A stretch of 64,000 bases of DNA from Myxococcales bacterium (GTDB lineage: Bacteria > Myxococcota_A > Polyangia > Polyangiales > Polyangiaceae): positions 1-64,000 of the forward strand of contig JAAZAA010000261.1 in the NCBI GenBank assembly GCA_012514535.1, read 5' to 3'. Positions 8,202 through 16,670 of this stretch are shown here, piece by piece (position 1 is the stretch's first letter; every line of letters begins with the position of its first letter). The notes below the pieces were generated by a model that was given only the letters and a program-made list of their open reading frames with translations, made no database searches and was not told where the DNA came from. The position numbers were made by a program, and so were the translations under genes.

Positions 8202-8215
8202 TTGACGATCGTCAA
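8202..8215. promoter_or_regulatory. 14-bp palindrome TTGACGATCGTCAA upstream of the minus-strand flippase-like gene
   Basis: A perfect palindrome 33 bp before the start codon at 8169. A near copy (TTGACGCTCGTCAA) lies at 49087-49100, also ahead of a minus-strand gene. Read on the minus strand it supplies a TTGACG -35 box, so a regulator bound here could block RNA polymerase. The rest of the gap 8170-8470 shows no gene. Confidence 0.45.
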
Positions 8216-8470
8216 GACAGCGTCTCGTGCACTCAGGAACCGGTCAAGCGTTATTGGGCCGTCTCCCCAGGGAAACGGCGCTGACGACAGGAGGTCCTCT
8301 TCAAGGCGATCGGACACCGGGGGCGGTCGTTGAGGGGTGTTTTCCGGAACGACCCATGGCAGGACTCGAATCCCGGTTTCGAGCACCGCACCGAGAGGGC
8401 CGACCTCCAGCCCGACGCTCCGAGCGCAGAACAGCATCCCCGATACCTCAGCGCGGGCGCGCCCATCGAG

Positions 8471-8504
8471 CGGGCGTCCTGGTCCGTTAAGATACCGGCG
8501 ATGG
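8471..8504 (+). promoter_or_regulatory. Second copy of the 34-bp block: likely leaderless promoter of the GT4 gene
   Basis: Identical to 102-135. TAAGAT (8488-8493) is followed by exactly seven bases and then ATG at 8501, so the start codon itself may be the first transcribed base. There is no Shine-Dalgarno sequence ahead of this ATG, as expected for a leaderless message. Confidence 0.5.
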
Positions 8505-9676
8505 CGCAGACACCCGCAGCGGAGCGGATCCCACGAGCAGATACCGAAATGACGGCGCATCACTACTGCTTCTTCGCCGAACGTCAGGTGGGCATCGGCA
8601 GCGCGGCGCAGGCCATCGAGCCCTATGTCCGCGCGGCTGGTCACACGTGGTGCGATGTCACCTATGTGGAGGAGGGCGGGCTGATCGAGCGGTTGCCAGG
8701 GCCGAAGCGCGGCAAAGGCACGCTGCGCGGCTTCGTGCAGGTGGCGCGGACGTTGCGGCGCCGGCGCTACGACGGGCTCTTCTTTTTGACCCACAACCCG
8801 GCGGTGTTTCACCCCTGGGCGCTCATGCGTTTCCCGACGTTGCTGTGGACCGACGTGACTCCTGCGCAGCTGGACGGACAGGCGGAGCAATACGGACACA
8901 CGGTCGACCGGGCCGAGGTCGTGCGTCGGCTGAAGCGAGCTGCCGTTCGGAGCACGTTCCACCGGGCTCGGCTCGTGGTGGGCTGGTCGCGCTGGGCGCG
9001 TCGCTCCTTCGTGGACGACTATGGCGTCGCCGAGGCGCGGACCCGGGTGGTGCCCCCGGGGATCGATCTGGCGCGTTGGCGGCTCCCGGAGCGGGGACCG
9101 AGCGAGGGGTTGCCTCGGCTGCTGTTCGTCGGGGGCGACTTCGAGCGCAAGGGCGGGCGGCTCCTGCTCGAGGTGTTTCGGGAGCATTTCCGCGGTCGCG
9201 CGGAGCTGGATTTGGTGACCAGAGATCCCGTCGCCGAGGAGCCCGGCGTGCGCGTTCACAGGGGACTCACCGCCGGCAGTGAGGCGCTGCTCGAGCTCTA
9301 CCGGGCGGCCAGCGCGTTCGTCTTGCCGACCCAGGGGGACTGTTTCTCGATCGCGTCCCTCGAGGCGATGGCCATGGGGTTGCCCGTGGTGGTGTCGGAC
9401 GTCGGCGGCATCTCGGACATCGTCGAGGTGGAGCGCAGCGGGTTCCTCATGCCTCCTCGGGACGGCCGGGCCCTCCGCGAAGCGCTGGAGCGCCTCGCCG
9501 GGGACGGCAACCTGCGTCAGCAGCTGGGGCACCGGGGGCGCGCCCTGGTCGAGGAGAAGTTCGATGCCAGCAGGTCCGCGGACACCCTGATGTCATTGCT
9601 GCGACAAGCCGTCGACTCGGCGCCGGAGGGTGGCGCGGAGACGGCTCGGAGCGCCGTGCTTCGTGCTAGCAGGTGA
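8501..9676 (+). CDS. GT-B glycosyltransferase, family 4
   Basis: About 391 residues. The C-terminal Rossmann half is typical of GT4 retaining enzymes: LLFVGGDFERKGG, then FVLPTQGDCFSIASLEAMAMGLPVV with the conserved Glu, then GGISDIVE and GFLMPP. The N-terminal acceptor half is less conserved. It would add one sugar to a lipid-linked repeat unit on the cytoplasmic face. The start at 8501 matches the leaderless promoter block; an internal ATG at 8549 (MTAHHYCFF) is an alternative that trims 16 unconserved residues. The flippase gene starts three bases after its stop. Confidence 0.85.
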   Translation: MAQTPAAERIPRADTEMTAHHYCFFAERQVGIGSAAQAIEPYVRAAGHTWCDVTYVEEGGLIERLPGPKRGKGTLRGFVQVARTLRRRRYDGLFFLTHNPAVFHPWALMRFPTLLWTDVTPAQLDGQAEQYGHTVDRAEVVRRLKRAAVRSTFHRARLVVGWSRWARRSFVDDYGVAEARTRVVPPGIDLARWRLPERGPSEGLPRLLFVGGDFERKGGRLLLEVFREHFRGRAELDLVTRDPVAEEPGVRVHRGLTAGSEALLELYRAASAFVLPTQGDCFSIASLEAMAMGLPVVVSDVGGISDIVEVERSGFLMPPRDGRALREALERLAGDGNLRQQLGHRGRALVEEKFDASRSADTLMSLLRQAVDSAPEGGAETARSAVLRASR

Positions 9677-9679
9677 GCG

Positions 9680-11209
9680 ATGGAGTCCGTCGAGCTCGAG
9701 CCCGCGCCCGTGGCGTCCCCCGCGCCCGTGGCGCCCCCTGCGTCCGACCGCGCCGCGACCACGCGCCTGGTGGCGAAGAACACGCTCTGGCTCGCCGGAG
9801 GGCAGATCATCGGCATGCCCCTCGGCATCCTCACCAGCGCGCTGTTGGCGCGTTGGCTCGGCGCCGAGGACTACGGCTTCTTCTTTCTCGTCACCACCAT
9901 GGCGGGCTTCGCCGCCACCTTCAGCGAGTTCGGGCAAGGGGGCGCCGCGCAGCGCGCCGTGGCGCGGGATCGGAGCGCGGCGGGGACTCTCCTCACGAGC
10001 GCGCTCGCGCTGCGACTGGGGAGCTTCGTCGTCGCTCACATCGTGCTCGCCGTCGCCTACTGGGTGCTCGACTATCCGTCCCACGTGGGCATCGCCCTGG
10101 CCATCGTCACGGGGCAGACCTTGCTGTTCCAGTTCGGCCAGACGGCGGCGTTGGCCGCGCGCGCCTATGAACGCTCCGAGTTCGTCGCGCGCAACACGCT
10201 GATCCTTCAGTTTGCCACGTTGGTCGCGATCGTGCCCGCGCTGCTGCTCGGCGGGGGGCTCGTGGGCGTGATGGTGGCGCAGCTCGTGGCGGCGGCGGTG
10301 GCCAGCTGGATCGACTGGCGCCTGCTGGCGCGTCTGGGCATCCAGCTGCGGCGCGCCCAGGTCGCCACGATGCGCCTCCTCGCCCGGGAGGGGGTGGGCT
10401 TCCTCGTGCTCGGCGGCGTCGTGGTGCTCCAGTGGAACGTCAACGCCGTGATGCTCTCGAAGCTCGCCGGTGCGGAGGTGATGGGTTGGTACGCGGCTGC
10501 CCAGCGCTTGGTGGGGTTCCTCATCTTCCCCTGCAGCGCGGTGATCGGATCGCTCTACCCGACCTTGTGCCGGCTCGTCGCGGAGGACCCCGAGGAGGCC
10601 GCCGCCACGACCCGATCGGCGCTGGGCGTCATGTCCTGGGTGGTGTTGCCCGTGGCGCTGGGCTGCGCCCTGTTCCCGGATATCGGCATCCAGATCTTCA
10701 GCCGGGAGAGCTTCGAGCCCGCGGAGGACAACCTCCGGATCTCCGCGCTGGTGATCTTCTTCCTGTACTTCGTGATGGTGCTGGCCACCTACGTCAACGC
10801 GCTCGGCTTGCAGCGGGTGTGGGCCTTGCTCCAGCTCGGCAGCGTGGCGATCAGCTCGGCCCTGAACGTCCTGCTCATCCCGATGTTCCAGGACTCCATG
10901 GGCAACGGCGGGCTCGGGGTCGTCACCGCGACGGTCGTCTCGGAGGGGTTCCTCGTGTTCGCCGCGCTCCGCCTGGCCCCGACCCGGCTGCTCAACGCGT
11001 CGTTCTTCCGCTCCTTCGGCCTGGCGCTGCTCGCGGCGGCGTGCATGGCGATCGTGGGTCTGGTGTTGCGCCCGCTCGTCACCTCCTGGGTGGCCGCACC
11101 CATCGCCGTCGTCGTCTACGTGGTGTGCCTGCGGGTCACGGGCGTGTTGAACCCGGCGACCATCGCCATGGTGCGCGACATGGTGCGGCGGCGGAAGGCG
11201 CGGGCCTGA
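9680..11209 (+). CDS. Wzx-type polysaccharide flippase (MOP superfamily)
   Basis: A 509-residue polytopic protein with about 12-14 membrane helices and the repeated two-half organisation of the MOP exporters. The first helix pair carries KNTLWLAGGQIIGMPLG and ALLARWLGAEDYG, a standard Wzx/RfbX opening. It would flip undecaprenyl-linked repeat units to the periplasm. The first 35 residues are an Ala/Pro-rich leader; ATG at 9680 is three bases after the GT4 stop, which suggests co-translation. It fits the Wzx role of this Wzx/Wzy-type locus. Confidence 0.85.
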   Translation: MESVELEPAPVASPAPVAPPASDRAATTRLVAKNTLWLAGGQIIGMPLGILTSALLARWLGAEDYGFFFLVTTMAGFAATFSEFGQGGAAQRAVARDRSAAGTLLTSALALRLGSFVVAHIVLAVAYWVLDYPSHVGIALAIVTGQTLLFQFGQTAALAARAYERSEFVARNTLILQFATLVAIVPALLLGGGLVGVMVAQLVAAAVASWIDWRLLARLGIQLRRAQVATMRLLAREGVGFLVLGGVVVLQWNVNAVMLSKLAGAEVMGWYAAAQRLVGFLIFPCSAVIGSLYPTLCRLVAEDPEEAAATTRSALGVMSWVVLPVALGCALFPDIGIQIFSRESFEPAEDNLRISALVIFFLYFVMVLATYVNALGLQRVWALLQLGSVAISSALNVLLIPMFQDSMGNGGLGVVTATVVSEGFLVFAALRLAPTRLLNASFFRSFGLALLAAACMAIVGLVLRPLVTSWVAAPIAVVVYVVCLRVTGVLNPATIAMVRDMVRRRKARA

Positions 11210-11243
11210 TCGGTGGGCTGAGCGAACGGCGTCGCCGGGCTGG

Positions 11244-12443
11244 TCAGAGACGCCAGGGGTTGGGGCGGTAGGTGATCCCGGCGAAGGCCATCCAGAGCGT
11301 CGAGGCGGAGATGTTCTCTCCGAACAGCTGTCGGCTCGCGGTGACGTTGGCGTCGACGGAGATCTCCCGGGACCAACGCTGGGATGCCCCCGCGGCCACC
11401 GCGGCGATCGTGAGCGCGTTCGGGGTGCTCTGGTCCAGGGACGTCATGCCGCTCCCGCCCACGAACCAGGTGAAGCGACGGCGCTCCTCCGTGAACGCCA
11501 GGTTGACGTAGCCCCGCTGATCGAGCCTCCCGGACAACCAATCGACGGTCGGCGCGACGCCCACCGCGGCGGTGAGCGCGGCGCGCGCGCCCTCTCCCGA
11601 CCAGCGGCTCATGAGGCTGGCCTCGCCGACGGGCAACCACGTGTCGAGGGGTTCACGCCCCTCCTCCGGCACGTCGGCCTCTCGGGCGTAGGCGAGTCCC
11701 GCGGCGAGCTGCCCCGAGGTCGCGCTGGAGAACACGTGGGCCCAGGTCTCGCGCAAGCTCAAGACGTAGACCTGCGCCCGGCCCGACGTGGTGGTCCGCT
11801 GGGCGTCGAGGCCGTGGGTCAAGGTGTCGCGCCGGGTGAGCGTTTGACTCAGGCCGGCGCCGGCGGCTTGTTGGTATTGGCGCGGATAGAGGGTCTCCGT
11901 CGCGGAGCCCAGACCTCCGTGAGCGGAGTAGGAGGCGTACTCGTGGAGGCGGAGCCGCGGGCTCAAGGTCTGCCCGAGGGCGAGGGAGGTCCGCGTCGAG
12001 CCGAACCAGACGACCGTGTCGTAGAAGGCGCTCCCGCTCGCGGCGCTCCCCGGAGGGAGCGGCACCGTCGGCGTCTGGTCCGAGGGGCCCGCGGGGTCGA
12101 GGGGCTGAGGGACCAGGGTGAGCCGCAGGTTGTTGCGAGCCAGGACCGCGCTCTGCTGCAAGCTCACGAAGCCGCGGCGGTAGGTGTGGTTCACGGTCCC
12201 GTCGAAGGCCTGCGCGAACCCCACCGCTTGCTCCGGAGTCCCCACGGAGAGCAGGAGCAGCATGGGGGCGTACCCGATCGTCGCCGAGTTGCGCTGCCCG
12301 GAGATGGAGAGCTGCAAGCTCGCGCTCTCGACGAGGTCGACGCGGGGGGCGCCGTCCCCGAAGGTGCGCACGCGGGTCTCGACGCGGTCCTCGAAGCCGA
12401 CCACGACGAGCGGCGCGAGGAGGACTGCCAGCGATCCCGTCAT
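11244..12443 (-). CDS. Outer-membrane beta-barrel, probable partner of the OPX lipoprotein
   Basis: A 399-residue protein with a signal peptide (about residues 1-16) followed by alternating amphipathic strands with many aromatic and Arg residues and short turns, the look of an OM beta-barrel. It ends ITYRPNPWRL and has no enzymatic motif. Its gene starts 10 bp after the OPX gene stop, same strand. In Myxococcus xanthus, short OPX proteins that cannot span the outer membrane work with separate Wzp beta-barrels encoded nearby. This pair has the same layout, so a polysaccharide-secretion porin is inferred. Confidence 0.65.
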   Translation of the reverse strand: MTGSLAVLLAPLVVVGFEDRVETRVRTFGDGAPRVDLVESASLQLSISGQRNSATIGYAPMLLLLSVGTPEQAVGFAQAFDGTVNHTYRRGFVSLQQSAVLARNNLRLTLVPQPLDPAGPSDQTPTVPLPPGSAASGSAFYDTVVWFGSTRTSLALGQTLSPRLRLHEYASYSAHGGLGSATETLYPRQYQQAAGAGLSQTLTRRDTLTHGLDAQRTTTSGRAQVYVLSLRETWAHVFSSATSGQLAAGLAYAREADVPEEGREPLDTWLPVGEASLMSRWSGEGARAALTAAVGVAPTVDWLSGRLDQRGYVNLAFTEERRRFTWFVGGSGMTSLDQSTPNALTIAAVAAGASQRWSREISVDANVTASRQLFGENISASTLWMAFAGITYRPNPWRL

Positions 12444-12453
12444 GGTCCCGGCT

Positions 12454-13122
12454 TCATTCGACCACGACGACGTCGCCAGACATCATCAGGAAGTCACGGG
12501 CATGGGGCGCACCTCGGATGATGTCCTCGTAGTCGAAGCGGATGCGTTGGTCGCCGCGGAGCACGTAGATGGAGGACTCGTCGGCGAACTCGTTCAGGCC
12601 GCCCGCTTGCGCGAGCACCTCGATGAGGCGCACCGGGCCCTCGAGCTTGAACCGTCCATTGCCGCGCGCCTCACCGAGGACGGTCACCACGACGGGGGAC
12701 TGATCGATGGTCACGGTGACGTGAGGGGTCGTGACGTAGGCGGCGAGGGCCTTCTCCAGGTCCCGAGCGAGCGCCTGGGGCGCCTTGCCCGCGGCGACGA
12801 CCTCGCCGAGCAACGGGAGGGTGATGGTGCCCCGGGGCGAGACCCGCGCGCCCTTCGCCGACAGCGCGGCCTCCCCGAAGACGACCACGGAGACGTCGTC
12901 GCCGACGCGCACGATCTCCGGCGGCTGGGGGGGCGGAGTGTCCGTGGGCGCGTAGCGAAAGCCGTCGACGTAGACTCCGCGATCCTTGCAGCCCAGCAGG
13001 GACGAGGCCGAGAGCAGGGCGAACAACGCCAAGGTCGGGAAGGACGACGTCGGGGAGGACAGGCGACGCGAGAATGGTACGCGGCGCGGGAACGACAACG
13101 GGCGGCGGCGAGGGAATCGCAT
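12454..13122 (-). CDS. Short OPX polysaccharide-export lipoprotein (Wza-like, no C-terminal helix)
   Basis: A 222-residue lipoprotein. An unusually long Arg-rich n-region and hydrophobic segment lead to the lipobox LLGC with Cys45. A polysaccharide export sugar-binding domain follows (about 75-150: VRVGDDVSVVVFGE, GTITLPLLGEV), then one SLBB-type domain (about 155-222: VTVLGEARGNGRF, LAQAGGLNEFA). It stops right after the SLBB region. The C-terminal amphipathic helix with which Wza crosses the outer membrane is absent. It is divergent from the co-polymerase gene, 326 bp away. Confidence 0.85.
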   Translation of the reverse strand: MRFPRRRPLSFPRRVPFSRRLSSPTSSFPTLALFALLSASSLLGCKDRGVYVDGFRYAPTDTPPPQPPEIVRVGDDVSVVVFGEAALSAKGARVSPRGTITLPLLGEVVAAGKAPQALARDLEKALAAYVTTPHVTVTIDQSPVVVTVLGEARGNGRFKLEGPVRLIEVLAQAGGLNEFADESSIYVLRGDQRIRFDYEDIIRGAPHARDFLMMSGDVVVVE

Positions 13123-13448
13123 CGGAAAGCTCGTCTGCTGACCCTAGCGTCTACCATGGCGGGCGGAGCGGGCGCGAGCGGGTGTCGGTGGACTCCCCCC
13201 CCTTCGCCGGCCCCCTTTGCCGGTGACCGGTCGCCCCGCCGCGCGACGCGACTGATTCCCTGGGGCAACGAGCCGGTGAGCGCCCCCGTGGGCGGACGGT
13301 CGGCGCTCCCCGAGCCCGCTGGATGACCGGCGTGCCACCGGCGCGGGCCTCGAGCACGGCCCCCGCTCCATGGCGGTGGCTCTCGACCGAGCGCGCGTGA
13401 TACGTTGACGTCGCGCAAGTAGCCCATGGAGCGCTGCGCCATCGACGC
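13123..13448. other. Divergent intergenic region between OPX and PCP genes
   Basis: This 326-bp gap must hold promoters in both directions. Nothing in it has clear coding bias. TTGACG at about 13405 lacks a convincing -10 partner for the plus-strand gene. No strong hairpin or RNA gene was seen. Confidence 0.4.
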
Positions 13449-14933
13449 ATGACGGACGACGATCTGGATCTGGACGAGCAGGACGGGGGCGAAGGCTCCC
13501 CGATACACCCGCTCGAAATCGCGGCGTTCGTGCTCTCGGCCACGCGTCGCCGGTGGTGGTTGGCGGCCCTGGTGTTCCTGAGCGTCGCGGCGCTGGGGAT
13601 CACCGCGGGCGTCCTGCTGCCGAAGAAGTACGAGACCCTCTCCCGCGTGCTCGTCGGCGAGGGGGCGTTCATGGTGCACGTGAACCCCGAGCGGAAGGTG
13701 CCGCGGGTCGACGAGTTCCGTGGCCTGCAGGAGCGGATCTTCCGTCAGGAGAACCTGCGCGAGATCGTGCGGGAGGCCGAGCTCGAGCGGCTCTGGACGG
13801 AGCGCCGCCCCACGCTGCTCCGCTTCAAGGATTGGCTCCTCCGCAACGGGTTGGATCGCCAGGACGAGCGGACCCGCATCCGCACCCTGATGGCGACCCT
13901 CGGTCAGCGCCTGGTCGTGGAGACCGACCACTCCACGACGATCACCTTCAAGGCGATGTGGTCCGATCCGGAGACCGCCGCGCGGATCGTGGAGGTCACG
14001 CGGGACCGCTTTTTCCAGGAGCGGCTCGACGGTGAGCTGGACGTGCTGCGGGAGGCCCTGAAGATCCAGGAAGAGCAGGCGAAGGCGGCCGCCCGCGACG
14101 TCGACCGCTTCCTCAAGCGGGTGGAGAAGGCGAGCTGGTACGAACCGCCCACTCCAGAGCCGACCCCGTCCGGTGCCGATGCGAAGCCGCGCGTGGTGGA
14201 GGTCGTGAGCCCGGTGCGGACCGAGGTCAAGCTCGAGCCGGATCCGCTCCTCGTGGGCAAACTCGAGAAGGTGCGGCAGCGGATCCGCGAGACGAAGGAG
14301 CCCTGGCAGCGGCGCCTGACGGAGCTCAAGCTGCAGCTGACGGACCTGAGCGCGACCTACGCCGAGAAGCACCCCCTGATCATCCATCAGAAGGCGCGCA
14401 TCGAAGAGGCGTCCGTCCCGCCCCCGGAGCTCGACGCGCTCAAGGCGGAGGAGAGCGAGCTGCTGGCGAAGATCGAGGCCTTCTCCAAGGCTCCTACCGA
14501 CGAAGGCGGGGCCAAGCGGACGGTGCGCGTCAACGCGCCGGAGGTCGCCGCTCCCACCAAGACGGGCCCGGTGCGCATCGAGCAGTCCGCAGCGATTTCG
14601 GCGGAGCAGGCCAAGCTGATCACCGCGATCAACAAGTACAACGAGCTCAGCGAGCGCGTCGCCAGCACGCACCTGGAGATCGCGACGGCGGAGACGGCCT
14701 TCAAGCACCGGTACCTCGTCACGGTCGACGTGGAGGTCCCCGTCGCCCCCCTCAAGCCCAAGCTGCCGCTGTTCATCGGGCTGGGCAGCGTGGTGTTCGG
14801 CTTCCTGTTGAGCCTCGCGATCGGGCCGCTCGTCGAGCTCTTGCGGGGGCGGCTGCTGGCGCCGTGGCAGGTCAAGACCTTGGGGCTGCCGCTCCTGGGC
14901 GACGTGCCCATGGAGCGCAGCGGCGGCCGCTGA
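13449..14933 (+). CDS. Wzz-type polysaccharide co-polymerase (PCP), no kinase domain
   Basis: A 494-residue inner-membrane protein: acidic N-terminus, first membrane helix at about 36-58, a long periplasmic part with extended coiled-coil stretches (about 200-430) broken by a Pro-rich insert near 235-260, and a second helix near 445-470 after a PLKPKLPLFIG motif typical of Wzz/GNVR proteins. It would control chain length and bridge to the OPX protein. The tail after TM2 is only about 25 residues, so the tyrosine-kinase domain often fused to such proteins is absent; compare the CpsD-like domain at 17825-19861. Confidence 0.85.
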   Translation: MTDDDLDLDEQDGGEGSPIHPLEIAAFVLSATRRRWWLAALVFLSVAALGITAGVLLPKKYETLSRVLVGEGAFMVHVNPERKVPRVDEFRGLQERIFRQENLREIVREAELERLWTERRPTLLRFKDWLLRNGLDRQDERTRIRTLMATLGQRLVVETDHSTTITFKAMWSDPETAARIVEVTRDRFFQERLDGELDVLREALKIQEEQAKAAARDVDRFLKRVEKASWYEPPTPEPTPSGADAKPRVVEVVSPVRTEVKLEPDPLLVGKLEKVRQRIRETKEPWQRRLTELKLQLTDLSATYAEKHPLIIHQKARIEEASVPPPELDALKAEESELLAKIEAFSKAPTDEGGAKRTVRVNAPEVAAPTKTGPVRIEQSAAISAEQAKLITAINKYNELSERVASTHLEIATAETAFKHRYLVTVDVEVPVAPLKPKLPLFIGLGSVVFGFLLSLAIGPLVELLRGRLLAPWQVKTLGLPLLGDVPMERSGGR

Positions 14934-15020
14934 TGGTGCCGGGCGCTGTGGTGCCGGGCGCTGACGGTGGCGGGCGCTGTGGTGCCGGGCGCTGTGGTGC
15001 CGGGCGTTGACGGTGGCGGC
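14931..15020. repeat. 15/16-bp tandem repeats, about six units
   Basis: Units of the form TGNNGGTGCCGGGCGC follow each other from the PCP stop codon, which is inside the first unit, to about 15020. The rest of the gap to 15277 is GC-rich and shows nothing recognisable. Confidence 0.65.
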
Positions 15021-15277
15021 GAGCCGAGGGGGGCTGGTCGTCGCGGGCCGCGGCGACCGGCGCCGAGGATCGACGCGGGGCATCGGCGGCGCCTGCGGTG
15101 CTGGGGGGGAACCCAGGGACGCGCGGTGGGTAGCTGTGACCTGCCTCCCTCCGAGGCGGACGCGCGCGTTCGATGTCCGCAACCAAGGTGCAGCCGAGCC
15201 CGCCGCGGGCAACGCCCACCACCGGCGGCGCTGCGGGGCGCCGCTACGTCCTCGGTGACGCCACCGCGGTGACCGCG

Positions 15278-16471
15278 TCAGGCGCTGCGGTCCGTGCGCT
15301 CCCACTCCCCGTGGGCGCCGTGACGCGCGAAGCTCGCGTACAGAGGGAGCTTCCAGAGGACGTAGCGCGGGATGCGCAGGACCTCCGCGGGCGGGAGCAG
15401 CTGGCGACCGTCGACGAGCCAGGCCAGGAGGACTCCCGCGCCGAGCACCGCGCAGCCTCCCGCCGCCACGGCGAAGGGGAGGACCGGGCCACCGACGAGC
15501 GCGACTCCGGCCGTGCCCAGCGCGGCGCCGGACTGGAGGAGCACGAGGAGCGCGAGGGGCGGGACGGCGGAGTCGAGGCCCTGGGCGATGAGCCCCAGGT
15601 CGGCGCGCAGCAGGCCTTGCACGAGCAGGCGCGGCGAGGTGCCGAAGAGGATCGCCAGACCCCCGTGCTCCCAGCGGCGGCGCTGCTTGAAGCTCGCGGG
15701 GGCGTTCTGGGCGAGCTCGCCGACGACGAGGGTGTCTTCGTCGAGCAGCGGCGGCGCGCCGCGCAGGGCGAGCTCGTGCCCCAACAGCCGATCCTCGGCG
15801 AGGAAGCCATGGGTGGCGGGCGCGTCGCGATACACGGGCCACGGGAAGGCCATCCCCGTGCCCGTGAGCTCGCAAGGCAACCCGAGACGCCGCAGCCCGC
15901 GAGGTCGAACGAGGTTGCGCACCAGGAACGCGAAGGCGGAGATCCCCGACAGGTCGTTGTTCCCCGCGGGCCTCTCGAGAAGGTAGACCGCCTGGGTCGG
16001 GCGCCCGCTCGCCAGGGCCTCGAGGGCGAGGCCGCGCAGGCTGCCCCGGGCGACGCGGCAGTCCGCGTCCATCACGACGACCACGTTGGGCGGATCCGTC
16101 GTCAGGTGCTCGGCGCCGTAGCTCAGCGCGTAGCCCTTGCCCCGTCGCTCGGCGTCGCGGCGCTCCAACACCTCCGCGCCCGCTTCGCGGGCGAGCGTGG
16201 CCGTGTCGTCCGAGCAATTGTCCGCGATCACGACGAGGCGATCCTCGGGGCCGAGCTCTGCGAGGAGGTGGCGCACGGTGGCCTCGATACCGGCGGCTTC
16301 GTCGTGGGCGGGGACCAGCACCGCCATGCGGAAGTCTCGGGTGGGCAGCGCGCGGGGCGCCTTCCTGCGGGGCAGGTACGAAGCGAGCACTTCGGTCGTG
16401 AAGATCGCGGAGGGCGCCGCCACGAGGGCAGCGCCCAGCGAAAGTCCGATCGAGAGCAGAGGCGCGGGCAT
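15278..16471 (-). CDS. Membrane-bound family 2 glycosyltransferase
   Basis: About 397 residues: an N-terminal membrane helix, a GT-A domain and two or three helices near the C-terminus. Motifs in order: VLVPAHDEAAGIEATV, the nucleotide Asp in ADNCSDDTA, the metal-binding MDADC, the ED of LAEDRLLG, and QRRRW in place of QxxRW. That set is typical of processive or membrane GT2 enzymes. The start is ambiguous: 16471 has GAGG close by and gives a short periplasmic end, 16483 adds four residues, and 16606 is unlikely. It is divergent from the GT26 gene and belongs to the polysaccharide locus. Confidence 0.8.
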   Translation of the reverse strand: MPAPLLSIGLSLGAALVAAPSAIFTTEVLASYLPRRKAPRALPTRDFRMAVLVPAHDEAAGIEATVRHLLAELGPEDRLVVIADNCSDDTATLAREAGAEVLERRDAERRGKGYALSYGAEHLTTDPPNVVVVMDADCRVARGSLRGLALEALASGRPTQAVYLLERPAGNNDLSGISAFAFLVRNLVRPRGLRRLGLPCELTGTGMAFPWPVYRDAPATHGFLAEDRLLGHELALRGAPPLLDEDTLVVGELAQNAPASFKQRRRWEHGGLAILFGTSPRLLVQGLLRADLGLIAQGLDSAVPPLALLVLLQSGAALGTAGVALVGGPVLPFAVAAGGCAVLGAGVLLAWLVDGRQLLPPAEVLRIPRYVLWKLPLYASFARHGAHGEWERTDRSA

Positions 16472-16670
16472 GGCCCTCAACATATCAAATGGCGGTGTTC
16501 CGCGGCGCAGGGAACGACGCGGGCGATGCTCCGAAAACCTGTTTCCCTTGGTGGAACGGCCGGGCCCCTCCCGCCCGAGCGGTGGCGGCGAGCCGGTCGA
16601 GCTCAAGAGCCCGGAGATTCTGCGCGGGAGGGCTTGTCACGCTCCGCGACTTCGGGTGAGGTGGGCTGCC

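Noticed and set aside
6941-9532. Minus-strand frame of 863 residues across several genes
   Set aside because: It runs antisense to the GT4 gene and out of frame with the flippase-like gene; the sequence is Arg/Pro/Gly filler typical of GC-rich shadow frames.
13123-13448. Small gene in the OPX/PCP gap
   Set aside because: No frame shows codon bias or a Shine-Dalgarno sequence; the ORFs seen are extensions of antisense frames.
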